Shown in pieces: positions 8,038 to 15,091 of a DNA stretch of 20,455 nucleotides. Position numbers and translations under genes: made by a program. Within the stretch, counting starts at the first letter, position 1; the number at the start of each line of letters is the position of its first letter. The stretch covers positions 1 to 20,455 of the IMG/VR virus record IMGVR_UViG_3300044941_000046. One strand, written 5' to 3'. This stretch comes from a virus. Under the pieces are notes generated by a model. It saw only the letters and a program-made list of their open reading frames with translations. It was not told where the DNA came from and made no database searches.

Positions 8038-9489
8038 CTACACTATCTTACGACGTGCCTTATTCGTTTTGCCGACTTCTCTTGCAGCTCCCCGTATGGG
8101 TAGTTGATGTTCACGCAATCGATCTCGCTCGATCGCTCGTTGCTCGAAGGCCTCTTCCCAATCAATACCTCGAGCTGCATACGAGGCAGCGTAGGTTGTT
8201 GTCCCATTCCGCAGGCGGATCTCTTCCGCTTGAGCGTCTTTCACTGGGTCTAAGGAAGTGAACCCGTCAAAGTACCAAGCCCACGACCATTCACTTCGCA
8301 ACGGCAATCCTTCTTCTATCATCCCTGGGATTAGTGCTGCTTCGTCTAACCAAGCTCGAAAAATTTTGTCCATGATACGGTCACAAAAATTGGACCTTCG
8401 CACCTCAAGACCTCGGTGGTAAATCCCATAGTCCAGCCTGCCGGAGGAATAGTTGTAATCTGAAGAGGTATTACTGCTCACGTTCCTCGGAGCTAGGACT
8501 GGCGAGCCGGCCTCCGTCAGAATCTCGTTTTTGAACGCCCCATAGGAGTTGACTGGTTGCTCTGGCTTGAATTGCGTTGCTTTCCAGCCTGCGGGCAAGG
8601 TCAGCAAGGCCCCGCGAGCTAGGGCTACCTCGTCCATAGTTTCGACTGATGGACCATCGCCCGTGTCCGCACTGGCGTCTGTCTCCAGCACGCCAGCAAG
8701 GTTTGCGGCTGTTTCAGCGGCCACTACGGTGGCAAGGGTGTAACGCCGCAGATAAGCAAACAAGGTCAAGGACGAGAGTACCTCTGGTACTCCTCGCAGT
8801 TGCCCTGGACGTCGTCTCTTATACCAATGAAGGACTTTGTTTGCGTCGATCCGATCGTATTCGTAGCTGGCAGCGTACCAGACATTTGAACCTGGATGTG
8901 CTTTGCGGAAGTGCCATTCCGTGACATTGCCGTACTGGTCGATTCGTCCACCTGGAAAACACAACGGGTCGGACCAATCGAGCAATGGTGTTTCGACCTG
9001 ATCACACTCATACAGGCGGATATCCAGCTGCACGTTATCATGAGGCAGAAGGGGGTTGGTAAAAAATAACCCAAACCCTTCTCCGTCTCGAATAGCCGCA
9101 TTGTCGAGCATTCTTAGCTTTTCACCGAGTCCGATGGACCTTGCCCATCGATGGAAGGCATTCTCGAGCCTGCGAGTTACCTTGCGATCTACCCCAGGTA
9201 TCTTGAGCTGAGGGCGTGGCATTGTACCAATGAGATCATTGGATAACTTCTCAACCAGACCTCCTAGATAGCCGTTATTGTCGCATTCATACCTTGAGCG
9301 TTCGCGAAGTGTTTGCCTGACTTCTGGAGAATTTGCCGCATTGGCGTTGAGAGAGTCAGCCCATGCCCAATGATTTGCGTTTTCCCAGGTGGTTTTGGCG
9401 GCATCGTATGATGCCCTGACTTTTCTAGGTTGTCGTGGCGGTCGGAACCATGTCGTAAATTGGCCGAATACGCGTGATAAGGCTGACAT
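8038..9489 (-). CDS. Portal protein, lambda GpB family
   Basis: At 483 aa this is close to the usual length for lambda-type portals. Recognisable features are the N-terminal RASYDAAKTTWENANHW..ADSLNANAANSPEVRQTLRERSRYECDNNGY block, the ENAFHRWARSIGLGEKLRM segment, LYECDQVETPLLDWSDP, and LHWYKRRRPGQLRGVPEVLSSL, all typical of the family. Twelve copies form the DNA channel at one capsid vertex, where terminase docks. The Ala/Arg-rich C-terminus (RGAAREVGKTNKARRKIV) is basic. The start overlaps the previous small gene (TAATG at 9489), and the stop is five bases before the protease-capsid start, matching the lambda order terminase-W-portal-protease-capsid. Confidence 0.92.
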   Translation of the reverse strand: MSALSRVFGQFTTWFRPPRQPRKVRASYDAAKTTWENANHWAWADSLNANAANSPEVRQTLRERSRYECDNNGYLGGLVEKLSNDLIGTMPRPQLKIPGVDRKVTRRLENAFHRWARSIGLGEKLRMLDNAAIRDGEGFGLFFTNPLLPHDNVQLDIRLYECDQVETPLLDWSDPLCFPGGRIDQYGNVTEWHFRKAHPGSNVWYAASYEYDRIDANKVLHWYKRRRPGQLRGVPEVLSSLTLFAYLRRYTLATVVAAETAANLAGVLETDASADTGDGPSVETMDEVALARGALLTLPAGWKATQFKPEQPVNSYGAFKNEILTEAGSPVLAPRNVSSNTSSDYNYSSGRLDYGIYHRGLEVRRSNFCDRIMDKIFRAWLDEAALIPGMIEEGLPLRSEWSWAWYFDGFTSLDPVKDAQAEEIRLRNGTTTYAASYAARGIDWEEAFEQRAIERDRLREHQLPIRGAAREVGKTNKARRKIV

Positions 9490-9713
9490 TACACGGCACC
9501 AGGTGGTACAGCTTTCGCAATTCGCAGTTTATTCCAGCCAGATTTCGGTCCACCCGAGGCATTGTTGCCTGCAAGGGCTTCCTGTGTTTTCTGGTTTTGG
9601 AGTGCCTGTATCTGGTCAGGGATCGGCACTGCCTGAGCCGATTGACCATCGATAGAAACGGATACAGGTTGTGTGGCTGCTTCGGCGATACTTTCTGCTG
9701 TTAATTCTGCCAC
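9489..9713 (-). CDS. Small gpW-position protein between terminase and portal genes
   Basis: The 74-aa protein has an Ala/Gln-rich, probably disordered N-terminal half containing VPIPDQIQAL and a short C-terminus ending LRIAKAVPPGAV. Comparable small proteins in similar prophages keep the IPDQI and PPG elements. It occupies the position of lambda W (head-tail joining), but its composition does not look like the compact gpW fold, so only the location supports that comparison. Its stop overlaps the portal start, suggesting coupled translation. Confidence 0.6.
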   Translation of the reverse strand: MAELTAESIAEAATQPVSVSIDGQSAQAVPIPDQIQALQNQKTQEALAGNNASGGPKSGWNKLRIAKAVPPGAV

Positions 9714-9732
9714 AACTAACCCTCGTGTACGG

Positions 9733-9770
9733 TTCGGCTCGTATTACTCCCATCAGCAATAGGAGCCGAA
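9733..9770. other. Imperfect hairpin upstream of the gpW-position gene
   Basis: TTCGGCTC (9733-9740) pairs with GAGCCGAA (9763-9770). Inside it, TATT (9742-9745) pairs with AATA (9758-9761) after one mismatch, leaving a 12-base loop. There is no T-run on either side, so a simple terminator is unlikely. It lies 20-57 bases upstream of the ATG at 9713 and could be an RNA processing or regulatory structure. Confidence 0.45.
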
Positions 9771-9774
9771 TGTT

Positions 9775-9910
9775 GACTGATTCGCCGTCACTGCTAGGAC
9801 CGATTCCGCGTCTCCCGTAGGTCTGATTCGCCGACTCCCGCTAGGACCGATTCCGCGTCTCCCGTAGGTCTGATTCGCCGACTCCCGCTAGGCCACATTT
9901 CGCTTGGCTC
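9775..9910. repeat. Tandem array of degenerate 23-24 bp units (47-bp higher-order repeat)
   Basis: Units begin at 9795, 9818, 9842 and 9865, with a degenerate unit on each side. Each unit has the form TAGG-C-GATTC-CCG-CTCCCG. Alternating units differ in the same places, so the 47-bp pair 9793-9839 is repeated exactly at 9840-9886. A frame through it on the minus strand (9794-10015) seems to be a by-product. The array sits in a 347-bp gap between the zinc-ribbon gene and the gpW-position gene. No function is known. Confidence 0.75.
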
Positions 9911-10032
9911 CCCAGCTATCGCCTGCGTCCGGCGAACCGACCTACTAGATTCGGCAGCAGCCCCTAGCTCAAGGGTGAGCATTGGTATTCTGAATAATGA
10001 CTGAGGTTTTATCAATAAACAAAATTAGATAT

Positions 10033-10051
10033 GGCTAAATACTTTTTAGCC
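10033..10051 (-). terminator. Hairpin after the zinc-ribbon gene, possible terminator or attenuator
   Basis: GGCTAAA (10033-10039) pairs perfectly with TTTAGCC (10045-10051) around a five-base loop. It begins nine bases past the stop of the zinc-ribbon gene. Reading leftward it is followed by an AT-rich stretch containing TTTTG rather than a clean T-run, so termination may be partial. It would separate terminase from the head genes. Confidence 0.45.
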
Positions 10052-10060
10052 GGCTGAGAA

Positions 10061-10213
10061 CTATTTAACCGTGTCGATCGTTTCGACGGTTCTTATTTTC
10101 GTGTTGCACTTATTACAACGTCGATATCGAATAGTCTTGCCAACCACTGGCTTGTACATTCCGGTCAACCGAAATCGGTTGTACCCACATTTGGGGCAGA
10201 TCAAACCTTTCAT
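10061..10213 (-). CDS. Zinc-ribbon miniprotein (two CxxC pairs), 50 aa
   Basis: The start chosen is the ATG at 10213, which overlaps the terminase stop (ATGA) and has GGGGAG just upstream. A longer frame exists but lies inside the terminase gene. The 50-aa product begins MKGLICPKCGYNRFR and has CPKC (residues 6-9) and CNKC near residue 35, followed by basic residues. Such zinc ribbons resemble the first domain of NrdR or phage Ogr-like small regulators and bind DNA or RNA. Coupling to terminase suggests a role in packaging or late expression, which is an inference. Confidence 0.75.
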   Translation of the reverse strand: MKGLICPKCGYNRFRLTGMYKPVVGKTIRYRRCNKCNTKIRTVETIDTVK

Positions 10214-12285
10214 TCTCCCCTCCGCTTCCTTTTTTGCAGTTCTGATAACTTTATCCTCTGCCTCGTTTGCGTGGTCTGACTCCCGATCACCCTGAGACCT
10301 GCAAAGGATGCCCCTACACAGCAACCGACCAAACAATCGAACCAGTGATTATCTGGTCTGTTTGGCTTAGGCTTCCATTCAGTGACTGTTCGATTTAATT
10401 TCGGTGCTGTTACTAGCACTGGATATTCTGACTGCAAGTGCTCACTCAGCAGATCATGCTCACGAGGGGACGCACCGAAAAACAACAATGCTGACGGTAA
10501 TCCAAGTGGTGTTTCCAGACGTTCGGCAAGAAAAGATTTCCAATAGTTTGCATCGAATTGTAGTAGCCTCGATTTAAGACCACCCGTAGAGGCCGTGAGG
10601 TGCCAGTTTTCGCCCGCTCTGTCACCCGGTCGGACCGTGTAATCGGCGAACGGGGTGGATGTCGCTCCTGCTGACCTACCCTTGCTTGGTATCACGATTC
10701 CCCGCCACGATGTTTCTCTTGACCACCGGTAGATCGCGTCAGTTTCCCAGCCCGAGTCTACTAGCATCCTCTCGATGGTCAAACCGCCGCCCCCGTCACG
10801 AACCCATTGTTTCCCGAGGAGGATATTCGATAGGTCAGTCAGTGCTTGATAGATTCTCGCGGCTGCCGGTAGATTTGGGTAGACGTCAGATAGCGAGGGG
10901 CGAGGGTCGCTTGCAACAAACCTTTTTAACTGTTGTTCTGGGTATGTTCCATAGTCAATGATCGAACCACCAAAACTTTGATTCCACCCTGCCACTGCGT
11001 AAAAGAGAATCTCTCCCTGCACGTCCACCATCGCTGTAAGGAGAGATGTCTCCATCGGGACAACTCCTCGCGGCAATCGGTTCAATCGCTCGATTACCGC
11101 AGCTCCGATCGGTTCCTGCTCCCCACTTTTACGCATTTCTTTTGGTTCGTTCTGATATTCGGCCCAGAACGACTCTGGGCTAATCAAAAAGAGTTCCATT
11201 GCGTGTTGGATCGCGGATATCTGGTCAGGATCGTAACGAGACTCCCAGCTGACTTGTGCTCCGCGATCCATCTCCTCACGATTTTGCCGATAGAATTCCG
11301 TTGCCAGTTCTCGTTTCTTACCCGTTCGCAACCCTTCGCTAAGAAGGTCGTGGTACTTCTCCCACAAATCCACTCGCTCAGGGAATGCCTTCAACAGTGA
11401 GAACCTCCGACCCTGCCATTCTGGATGCCGTGTATTGTCGAGGATACGATCCACCATGTCGCCCGGACGTATCACTGTCGCTGGCATGATGGCTGCGATC
11501 TGTCTGCCCGGACCTGCAAGCCCCAGCACAGCTCCCGAAATCACCTGCTCTCTCGTGATGTTCTGCGCAGGAGATCGTGCGGATTCGTCCGTCTGAGGAT
11601 CATCGATGATCACCAGATCGGGGCGGACCTTTTTCCCACCTTGATTATGTGCCATCCCACGGATCGATCCCGTGATGCCCACCACCTTAATCACACATCC
11701 CGAAGACCGTGCCCCTCTTATCGTAGGGAAGGTAACGCTTTTGCTCGCCCACTCAATCCGCGTCCTCTCCCCCTCACACGTCTGACCACCAGCTCTATTG
11801 TGGATCCCCTCCAAGGCCCTCACTGGGTAGCACACCTCGGGGAAATCCTCTGCTAGCAGATCATTCGTCTCAATCTCAGATTTGATTGAGTTGAGCAAGG
11901 ATTCCGCTAGCGGTTCGGTGGCCCCGATCAGGACCAAGAACTTCCGATGCCCGTACAAGGCCGACCAGAGTGACGCCGATTCCGCCAAGGTTGTTTTCCC
12001 CGACCCCCGTGGCATCGCGAAGGCATACTGGCCGCCGTGCAGACAGACCGTCTCTAATAGTTTGATCGACTCGAGATGGTCGACTCCCCACGCGAGAGCA
12101 AATCGCTCCCGTAGGTAGGTCTCGCAGAATTTTAACAAATCACCTTCACAGGCAGAGCGTCGGGCTGCGTCTACGATCTGTGGTAAACTCCCAATATCCC
12201 GCCCAGCTGCAGCCTGTTTACGCGATCGCTCCGCAGCCCTCTGCTTGTGTGCTTCGTATTGTTGGCTATTCTTGGCGGTCATCAT
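10210..12285 (-). CDS. terL: Terminase large subunit, GpA-like packaging ATPase/nuclease
   Basis: Taking the ATG at 12285 gives 691 aa (a TTG at 12297 would add four). The ATPase domain has Walker A PRGSGKTT (about residues 91-98) and Walker B DLVIIDD (about 223-229). The C-terminal half looks like the GpA-type nuclease, with TAMVDVQGEILFYAVAGW and VDSGWETDAIY as candidate metal-binding Asp segments and a final NHWFDCLVGCCV. The enzyme pumps DNA into the prohead and cuts genome ends. There is no clear ribosome binding site in front of either start. No convincing small terminase is adjacent; the 149-aa upstream gene is a candidate. The lambda-type relatedness suggests cohesive-end packaging, not proven here. 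Confidence 0.92.
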   Translation of the reverse strand: MMTAKNSQQYEAHKQRAAERSRKQAAAGRDIGSLPQIVDAARRSACEGDLLKFCETYLRERFALAWGVDHLESIKLLETVCLHGGQYAFAMPRGSGKTTLAESASLWSALYGHRKFLVLIGATEPLAESLLNSIKSEIETNDLLAEDFPEVCYPVRALEGIHNRAGGQTCEGERTRIEWASKSVTFPTIRGARSSGCVIKVVGITGSIRGMAHNQGGKKVRPDLVIIDDPQTDESARSPAQNITREQVISGAVLGLAGPGRQIAAIMPATVIRPGDMVDRILDNTRHPEWQGRRFSLLKAFPERVDLWEKYHDLLSEGLRTGKKRELATEFYRQNREEMDRGAQVSWESRYDPDQISAIQHAMELFLISPESFWAEYQNEPKEMRKSGEQEPIGAAVIERLNRLPRGVVPMETSLLTAMVDVQGEILFYAVAGWNQSFGGSIIDYGTYPEQQLKRFVASDPRPSLSDVYPNLPAAARIYQALTDLSNILLGKQWVRDGGGGLTIERMLVDSGWETDAIYRWSRETSWRGIVIPSKGRSAGATSTPFADYTVRPGDRAGENWHLTASTGGLKSRLLQFDANYWKSFLAERLETPLGLPSALLFFGASPREHDLLSEHLQSEYPVLVTAPKLNRTVTEWKPKPNRPDNHWFDCLVGCCVGASFAGLRVIGSQTTQTRQRIKLSELQKRKRRGE

Positions 12286-12415
12286 ATATCGAATCAAACA
12301 GTATTTATATTTTTATTCATTGATATTCCGATAACAAAGAAACTTTGCTCAAAAAATCGACTGTTCCCCATACGGTGAGATTTTTTTTCACCACAGGAAG
12401 GACCCAAGGGGGGGG
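12286..12415 (-). promoter_or_regulatory. AT-rich leader of the late operon with dyad, T-tract repeat and G8 run
   Basis: This 130-bp gap precedes terminase. A 13-bp dyad CAAAG-AAA-CTTTG lies at 12335-12347. The AT-rich stretch next to the terminase start could hold a late promoter, but no strong -35/-10 pair stands out. At 12369-12392 is an element (CATACGGT, T8, CACC) that recurs upstream of the winged-helix gene. At 12401-12417 GACCC and GGGTC flank a run of eight G, forming a GC-rich site immediately after the stop of the 149-aa gene; this is a possible cos region. Confidence 0.4.
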
Positions 12416-12865
12416 TCACGACGGCATTTTCCCGATCTCCGCGAATCTTAGTGTCGGGCGTGTTTGTTGTTTTGCAGCCTCTTTTCTGCGTTCGAGCATC
12501 TCGTTATTGCGTTTGATGTCACGCATCATGTCACAGATTTTTTGTGACAAGAGTTGGATGAGCTGAGAAGCGAAGTTCAGCTTGGAGACGGCGTCGAGGG
12601 TACGCAGCGATTCGAGAGCTTTGATGACGACGTTCTCGGGGATTTTTTCGTGGTTTATCCAATGATTGATCCAAGTACAAAGCGACGGGTCAACCTTCTC
12701 ACGGGAGAATCCTTGAAGGTTGGCATACATCATCCAGACTTGGATGGTGATGGGCCTGACGTTCATGGGGACGAGCCGGATAGGGGCTTGCATGACCTGC
12801 CGCAGGCTGTCGATGGAGATTTCGGTAATCTCGGCCAGATCGCGCTTTTCTTTCAATGTTTCCAT
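12416..12865 (-). CDS. Unknown 149-aa phage protein between replication and packaging genes
   Basis: The ATG at 12865 has AAAGGGA upstream, overlapping the stop of the replication gene. The protein is helical and mixed-charge, with PITIQVWMMYANLQGF and TWINHWINHEKIPENVVIKALESL, and a Lys/Arg-rich C-terminus. I do not recognise it. By position it could be a helicase loader (as lambda P follows O) or a small terminase (it directly precedes terL). The first is hinted at by the alpha-helical midsection; neither is demonstrated. It appears to be co-transcribed with the replication gene. Confidence 0.7.
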   Translation of the reverse strand: METLKEKRDLAEITEISIDSLRQVMQAPIRLVPMNVRPITIQVWMMYANLQGFSREKVDPSLCTWINHWINHEKIPENVVIKALESLRTLDAVSKLNFASQLIQLLSQKICDMMRDIKRNNEMLERRKEAAKQQTRPTLRFAEIGKMPS

Positions 12866-12874
12866 ATTTTCCCT

Positions 12875-13810
12875 TTAGGTTGAGAATGCGGACTCTATCT
12901 GTTCGATCATTTTTTCCGTTTCTATCTCTGTTTTGGTCTTTGGCCTTTGCGGCCCAGTATTCGCGTTCTGGCGATACTTTGCCGGGAAAAGGCCTTGCCA
13001 TCCGTTTCGGATGGAATCCCCCACGCATTGGGCCGCTAATGCTTCGGGGAGGGAAGCCAGTTCTTTGAGTTGCCTCGTCAGTGTGGCGGGGGTGAGGGTG
13101 AGTCGCCGAGAACGACGGTACTCGATCCACTCTCGCCACACTGTGGCAAAATTTTCCGACTCGAACGGGAGTTCCAGTTGCTCCGCTTTCCCCTTCGTGG
13201 GCTTAGGTGGTGGGATCGGTTCTGAGGCAGACGCAGGCATGGTCTGGCTCCCGCCCGTCCCCCCAACGGGGGGTAGGGGGGTATTGTCTTGTTCTTGTTC
13301 TTGTTCTTGCTCTTGTTCTTGCTCTTGATTTGGCATACCATTCCGAAAGGGTTCGGGTAACCCTTCGGCAAACCCTTTCCCTAACCCTTCGGCAAACCCT
13401 TTCGCTCTCGCCATAATCTCATAAAGCATAGGACATTCCGGCAAAAGAGCGATGGCGTTGCTCCATGACTTCACTACGTTTGGGTTTTCCGGTTTGTTGT
13501 ATTTGAGGAAGTTTGGCAACCATATCAAACAAGCTCTCTCATCCACCCTGACGAGACCCTTTTGAGTCAGTTCTCGGAACGCTTCCCGAAAGGGTTCCGA
13601 AAGGGTTCCCGAAAGGGTTCCCGAAAGGTTTGATGAGAGAGGCCCGATCTCTTCCGCAAGACCGTTGATGCTCCCTCTCATGGCGCCCAGTGAAGTAAGG
13701 TGGGGGTGGGTGAGTAAGAAAAAGAACACGAGCTTGGCTTTGGGAGACAAAGATCGAAACTTAGCGTCACCCCAAATCCTTGTGTCGATTTTGCGGAATT
13801 TGGCAGTCAC
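12875..13810 (-). CDS. Phage replication initiator-like protein (lambda O-like)
   Basis: The start chosen is the GTG at 13810, because AGAGGGGA lies three bases upstream and the conserved text TAKFRKIDTRIWGDAKFRSLSPKAKLVFFFLLTHPH follows at once; the longer frame to 13876 adds a non-conserved leader. The 311-aa product has an N-terminal winged-helix-type DNA-binding domain (1-125, ending FLKYNKPENPNVVKSW). A linker full of repeats follows (LSGT and FREAF at 60-78, GFAEGL at 138-150, seven EQ dipeptides at 163-174). The C-terminal region (about 220-282) contains SIRNGWQGLFPAKY, seen in replication and loader proteins. It would bind the phage origin and recruit the host helicase. The repeats in the DNA may be the origin itself. 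Confidence 0.8.
   Translation of the reverse strand: MTAKFRKIDTRIWGDAKFRSLSPKAKLVFFFLLTHPHLTSLGAMRGSINGLAEEIGPLSSNLSGTLSGTLSEPFREAFRELTQKGLVRVDERACLIWLPNFLKYNKPENPNVVKSWSNAIALLPECPMLYEIMARAKGFAEGLGKGFAEGLPEPFRNGMPNQEQEQEQEQEQEQDNTPLPPVGGTGGSQTMPASASEPIPPPKPTKGKAEQLELPFESENFATVWREWIEYRRSRRLTLTPATLTRQLKELASLPEALAAQCVGDSIRNGWQGLFPAKYRQNANTGPQRPKTKTEIETEKMIEQIESAFST
13287..13327. repeat. Hexanucleotide microsatellite coding for (EQ)7
   Basis: Tandem copies of TCTTGT or TCTTGC run across 41 bp in frame with the replication gene and encode alternating Glu-Gln. Because the unit is six bases, copy-number change would not break the frame. It separates the DNA-binding and C-terminal halves of the protein. 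Confidence 0.8.
13341..13403. repeat. Second iteron-like cluster in the replication gene
   Basis: TTCCGAAAGGG (13341-13351) matches the iteron unit of the cluster at 13583. It is followed by two exact 22-bp direct repeats (13358-13379 and 13382-13403) that contain AACCCTTTC, the inverse orientation of the same core. The repeats encode the GFAEGL/GKGFAEGL segment. Confidence 0.65.
13583..13629. repeat. Iteron-like tandem repeats, candidate phage replication origin
   Basis: Four tandem units TTCCCGAAAGGG start at 13583, 13595, 13606 and 13618 with lengths 12, 11, 12 and 12, the second lacking one C. The one-base difference shifts the coding frame, so the protein text changes from LSGTLSGTLS to EPFREAF while the DNA repeat continues. 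DNA conservation across a frame change argues for a role of the DNA itself. Lambdoid phages have the origin iterons inside gene O in the same way. Confidence 0.65.
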
Positions 13811-13875
13811 TGGTCCCCTCTTAATTTTTTCGATACTTGCGATTGAGTGCACGTTCTTCGGCCTGATCGATAGCA

Positions 13876-13995
13876 TCAGTGACGAATATGAACGGCATAG
13901 AAATTAGCCAGAACGAAACCGATAGTAGCACGGCGGCCACAGCGATTGGTAACAAGAGCATCCTTGTTATTTTGAGGAGAAGTATCACTGGACAT
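13876..13995 (-). CDS. Possible small protein, 39 aa (uncertain)
   Basis: An ATG at 13995 overlaps the end of the preceding gene (stop at 13985) and opens a 39-aa frame ending at 13876. It has a hydrophilic Ser/Asn-rich start and a short hydrophobic run (ATIGFVLANFYAVHI). GGGAG directly abuts the ATG, too close for ideal use. It fills the gap before the replication gene. No family is recognised and it may be non-coding. Confidence 0.25.
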   Translation of the reverse strand: MSSDTSPQNNKDALVTNRCGRRATIGFVLANFYAVHIRH

Positions 13996-14203
13996 CTCCC
14001 GAACCGTCAACTGGTGTCTTGACCGCATAATCTCTCGGGAGAAGCAGAATCTCACCCTTAGCGTCAAAAACTTCATGGGTTGCGATCGAGCCTATCTTGG
14101 TAAACCCCGTTGGTGTATTTGCCTTAAACGATTCGTATGGCAGATACACGGTTTTATTTTCGTAATCGAAGGTCATGGTAAGTGTGCGTATTTTTGATTT
14201 CAT
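13985..14203 (-). CDS. Small phage protein of unknown function, 72 aa
   Basis: The ATG at 14203 has AGGAG six bases upstream (a GTG at 14206 is too close to the site). The protein is beta-rich (KIRTLTMTFDYENKTVYLPYESF, IATHEVFDAKGEILLLPRDYA) and soluble. It lies in the early operon between the probable annealing protein and the replication gene. It has no recognisable motif; an accessory DNA metabolism or anti-host role is possible but unsupported. Confidence 0.65.
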   Translation of the reverse strand: MKSKIRTLTMTFDYENKTVYLPYESFKANTPTGFTKIGSIATHEVFDAKGEILLLPRDYAVKTPVDGSGDVQ

Positions 14204-14241
14204 CACATTCTCCTATACAGATAAAATTTGGCTTATTCGTT

Positions 14242-15090
14242 TTAGCCTTTGATTGCAGTGGTATCGGTTTGGTGAAACAATTCGCCTTTCGCTGGAATAT
14301 GTGTGGATAGGCTTGCATTTGACTTTGCTGCTAATCGCTCTTTGACAGATTCCGTGCGAGACTTAGTAGCAGGGAAATACTCGGCGAGTTTCTCCTTGTC
14401 AGACTTTACTTCCTCGAAGACAGAGCGGATCGTAATAAGATCATCGTAGGTGAGTTCGCTTGGTGTTTGTTTGTCTACGAGGGTAAGAATTTGGACAGGT
14501 TGCAGCCCCCATTGTTTTGCACCATACTCGGCTGCTTTTGACCACTGGTCCGAGATGGTAGGCCCTTCTTTCTCGATAGTGACTTTGCATCGTTCAACAA
14601 TCTCATCGACGAATACTCGAGGTACGAGTCGGAATATAGCATTCCGCAAGGCTTTACTCTGGCCAGCGTTCGCAGCAATGGTGATCATGTCATCGTTGTA
14701 TCTCTGACCTTGTTTGTTCGTGATCCGAACGCGGATCTCCGAAGAGAAAGCCGTGTTAGTTTCTAGGTCATGTGCAAATCCTTGCACAACGATAGAGGTA
14801 GCAGTTTCCTCGATGACACGAGACCCAAACCTCACATTCCCCCACGCATTAGCAACAATTTCTGCTAGTCGCACACTGGGACCTTCTATCGTCTGCCCAC
14901 CCCGCGGTAATCGATATATACACTTCTGGGCGACAGCAGCGTTAAACGTTGCTTGTGACAAACATCGCTCAAGAGCTAGCTTGACATTTCTGGGGAAGGC
15001 TTTTGCGGTCGCGATTTGCCCATCAATCTCCGCTCTAGCTGTAATGGCTGCGAGCGATATGGCATTAACTTCTTGGGGAGTTTCTTGCAT
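14242..15090 (-). CDS. Probable phage recombination protein (single-strand annealing partner of the exonuclease)
   Basis: This is a 282-aa protein whose core matches a phage family I know from text such as AQKCIYRLPRGGQTIEGPSVRLAEIVANAWGNVRFGSRV, AHDLETNTAFSSEIRVRITNKQGQRYNDDMI and SKALRNAIFRLVPRVFVDEI. The family occurs beside YqaJ or Cas4-like exonucleases and is taken to anneal single strands during recombination. Here it starts one base after the stop of the YqaJ gene, which fits a Red-like pair. The C-terminus (from about 190) is less conserved and charged. The annealing role is inferred from this pairing. Confidence 0.65.
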   Translation of the reverse strand: MQETPQEVNAISLAAITARAEIDGQIATAKAFPRNVKLALERCLSQATFNAAVAQKCIYRLPRGGQTIEGPSVRLAEIVANAWGNVRFGSRVIEETATSIVVQGFAHDLETNTAFSSEIRVRITNKQGQRYNDDMITIAANAGQSKALRNAIFRLVPRVFVDEIVERCKVTIEKEGPTISDQWSKAAEYGAKQWGLQPVQILTLVDKQTPSELTYDDLITIRSVFEEVKSDKEKLAEYFPATKSRTESVKERLAAKSNASLSTHIPAKGELFHQTDTTAIKG

Positions 15091-15091
15091 T

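Noticed and set aside
9794-10015. 73-aa minus-strand frame across the tandem array
   Set aside because: It reads through the repeats, has no ribosome binding site and no recognisable motif; the composition follows the repeat DNA.
10933-11400. 155-aa and neighbouring 143-aa plus-strand frames
   Set aside because: Antisense to the terminase gene, rich in Cys/His/Arg as expected for a reversed frame.
13287-13629. CRISPR-like repeat-spacer array
   Set aside because: Units are 6-22 bp, without uniform spacers, and lie inside a coding gene; they look like iterons and a microsatellite.
13811-13876. N-terminal extension of the replication protein
   Set aside because: The GTG at 13810 has a strong site, and the conserved TAKFRKIDTRIW text starts right there.
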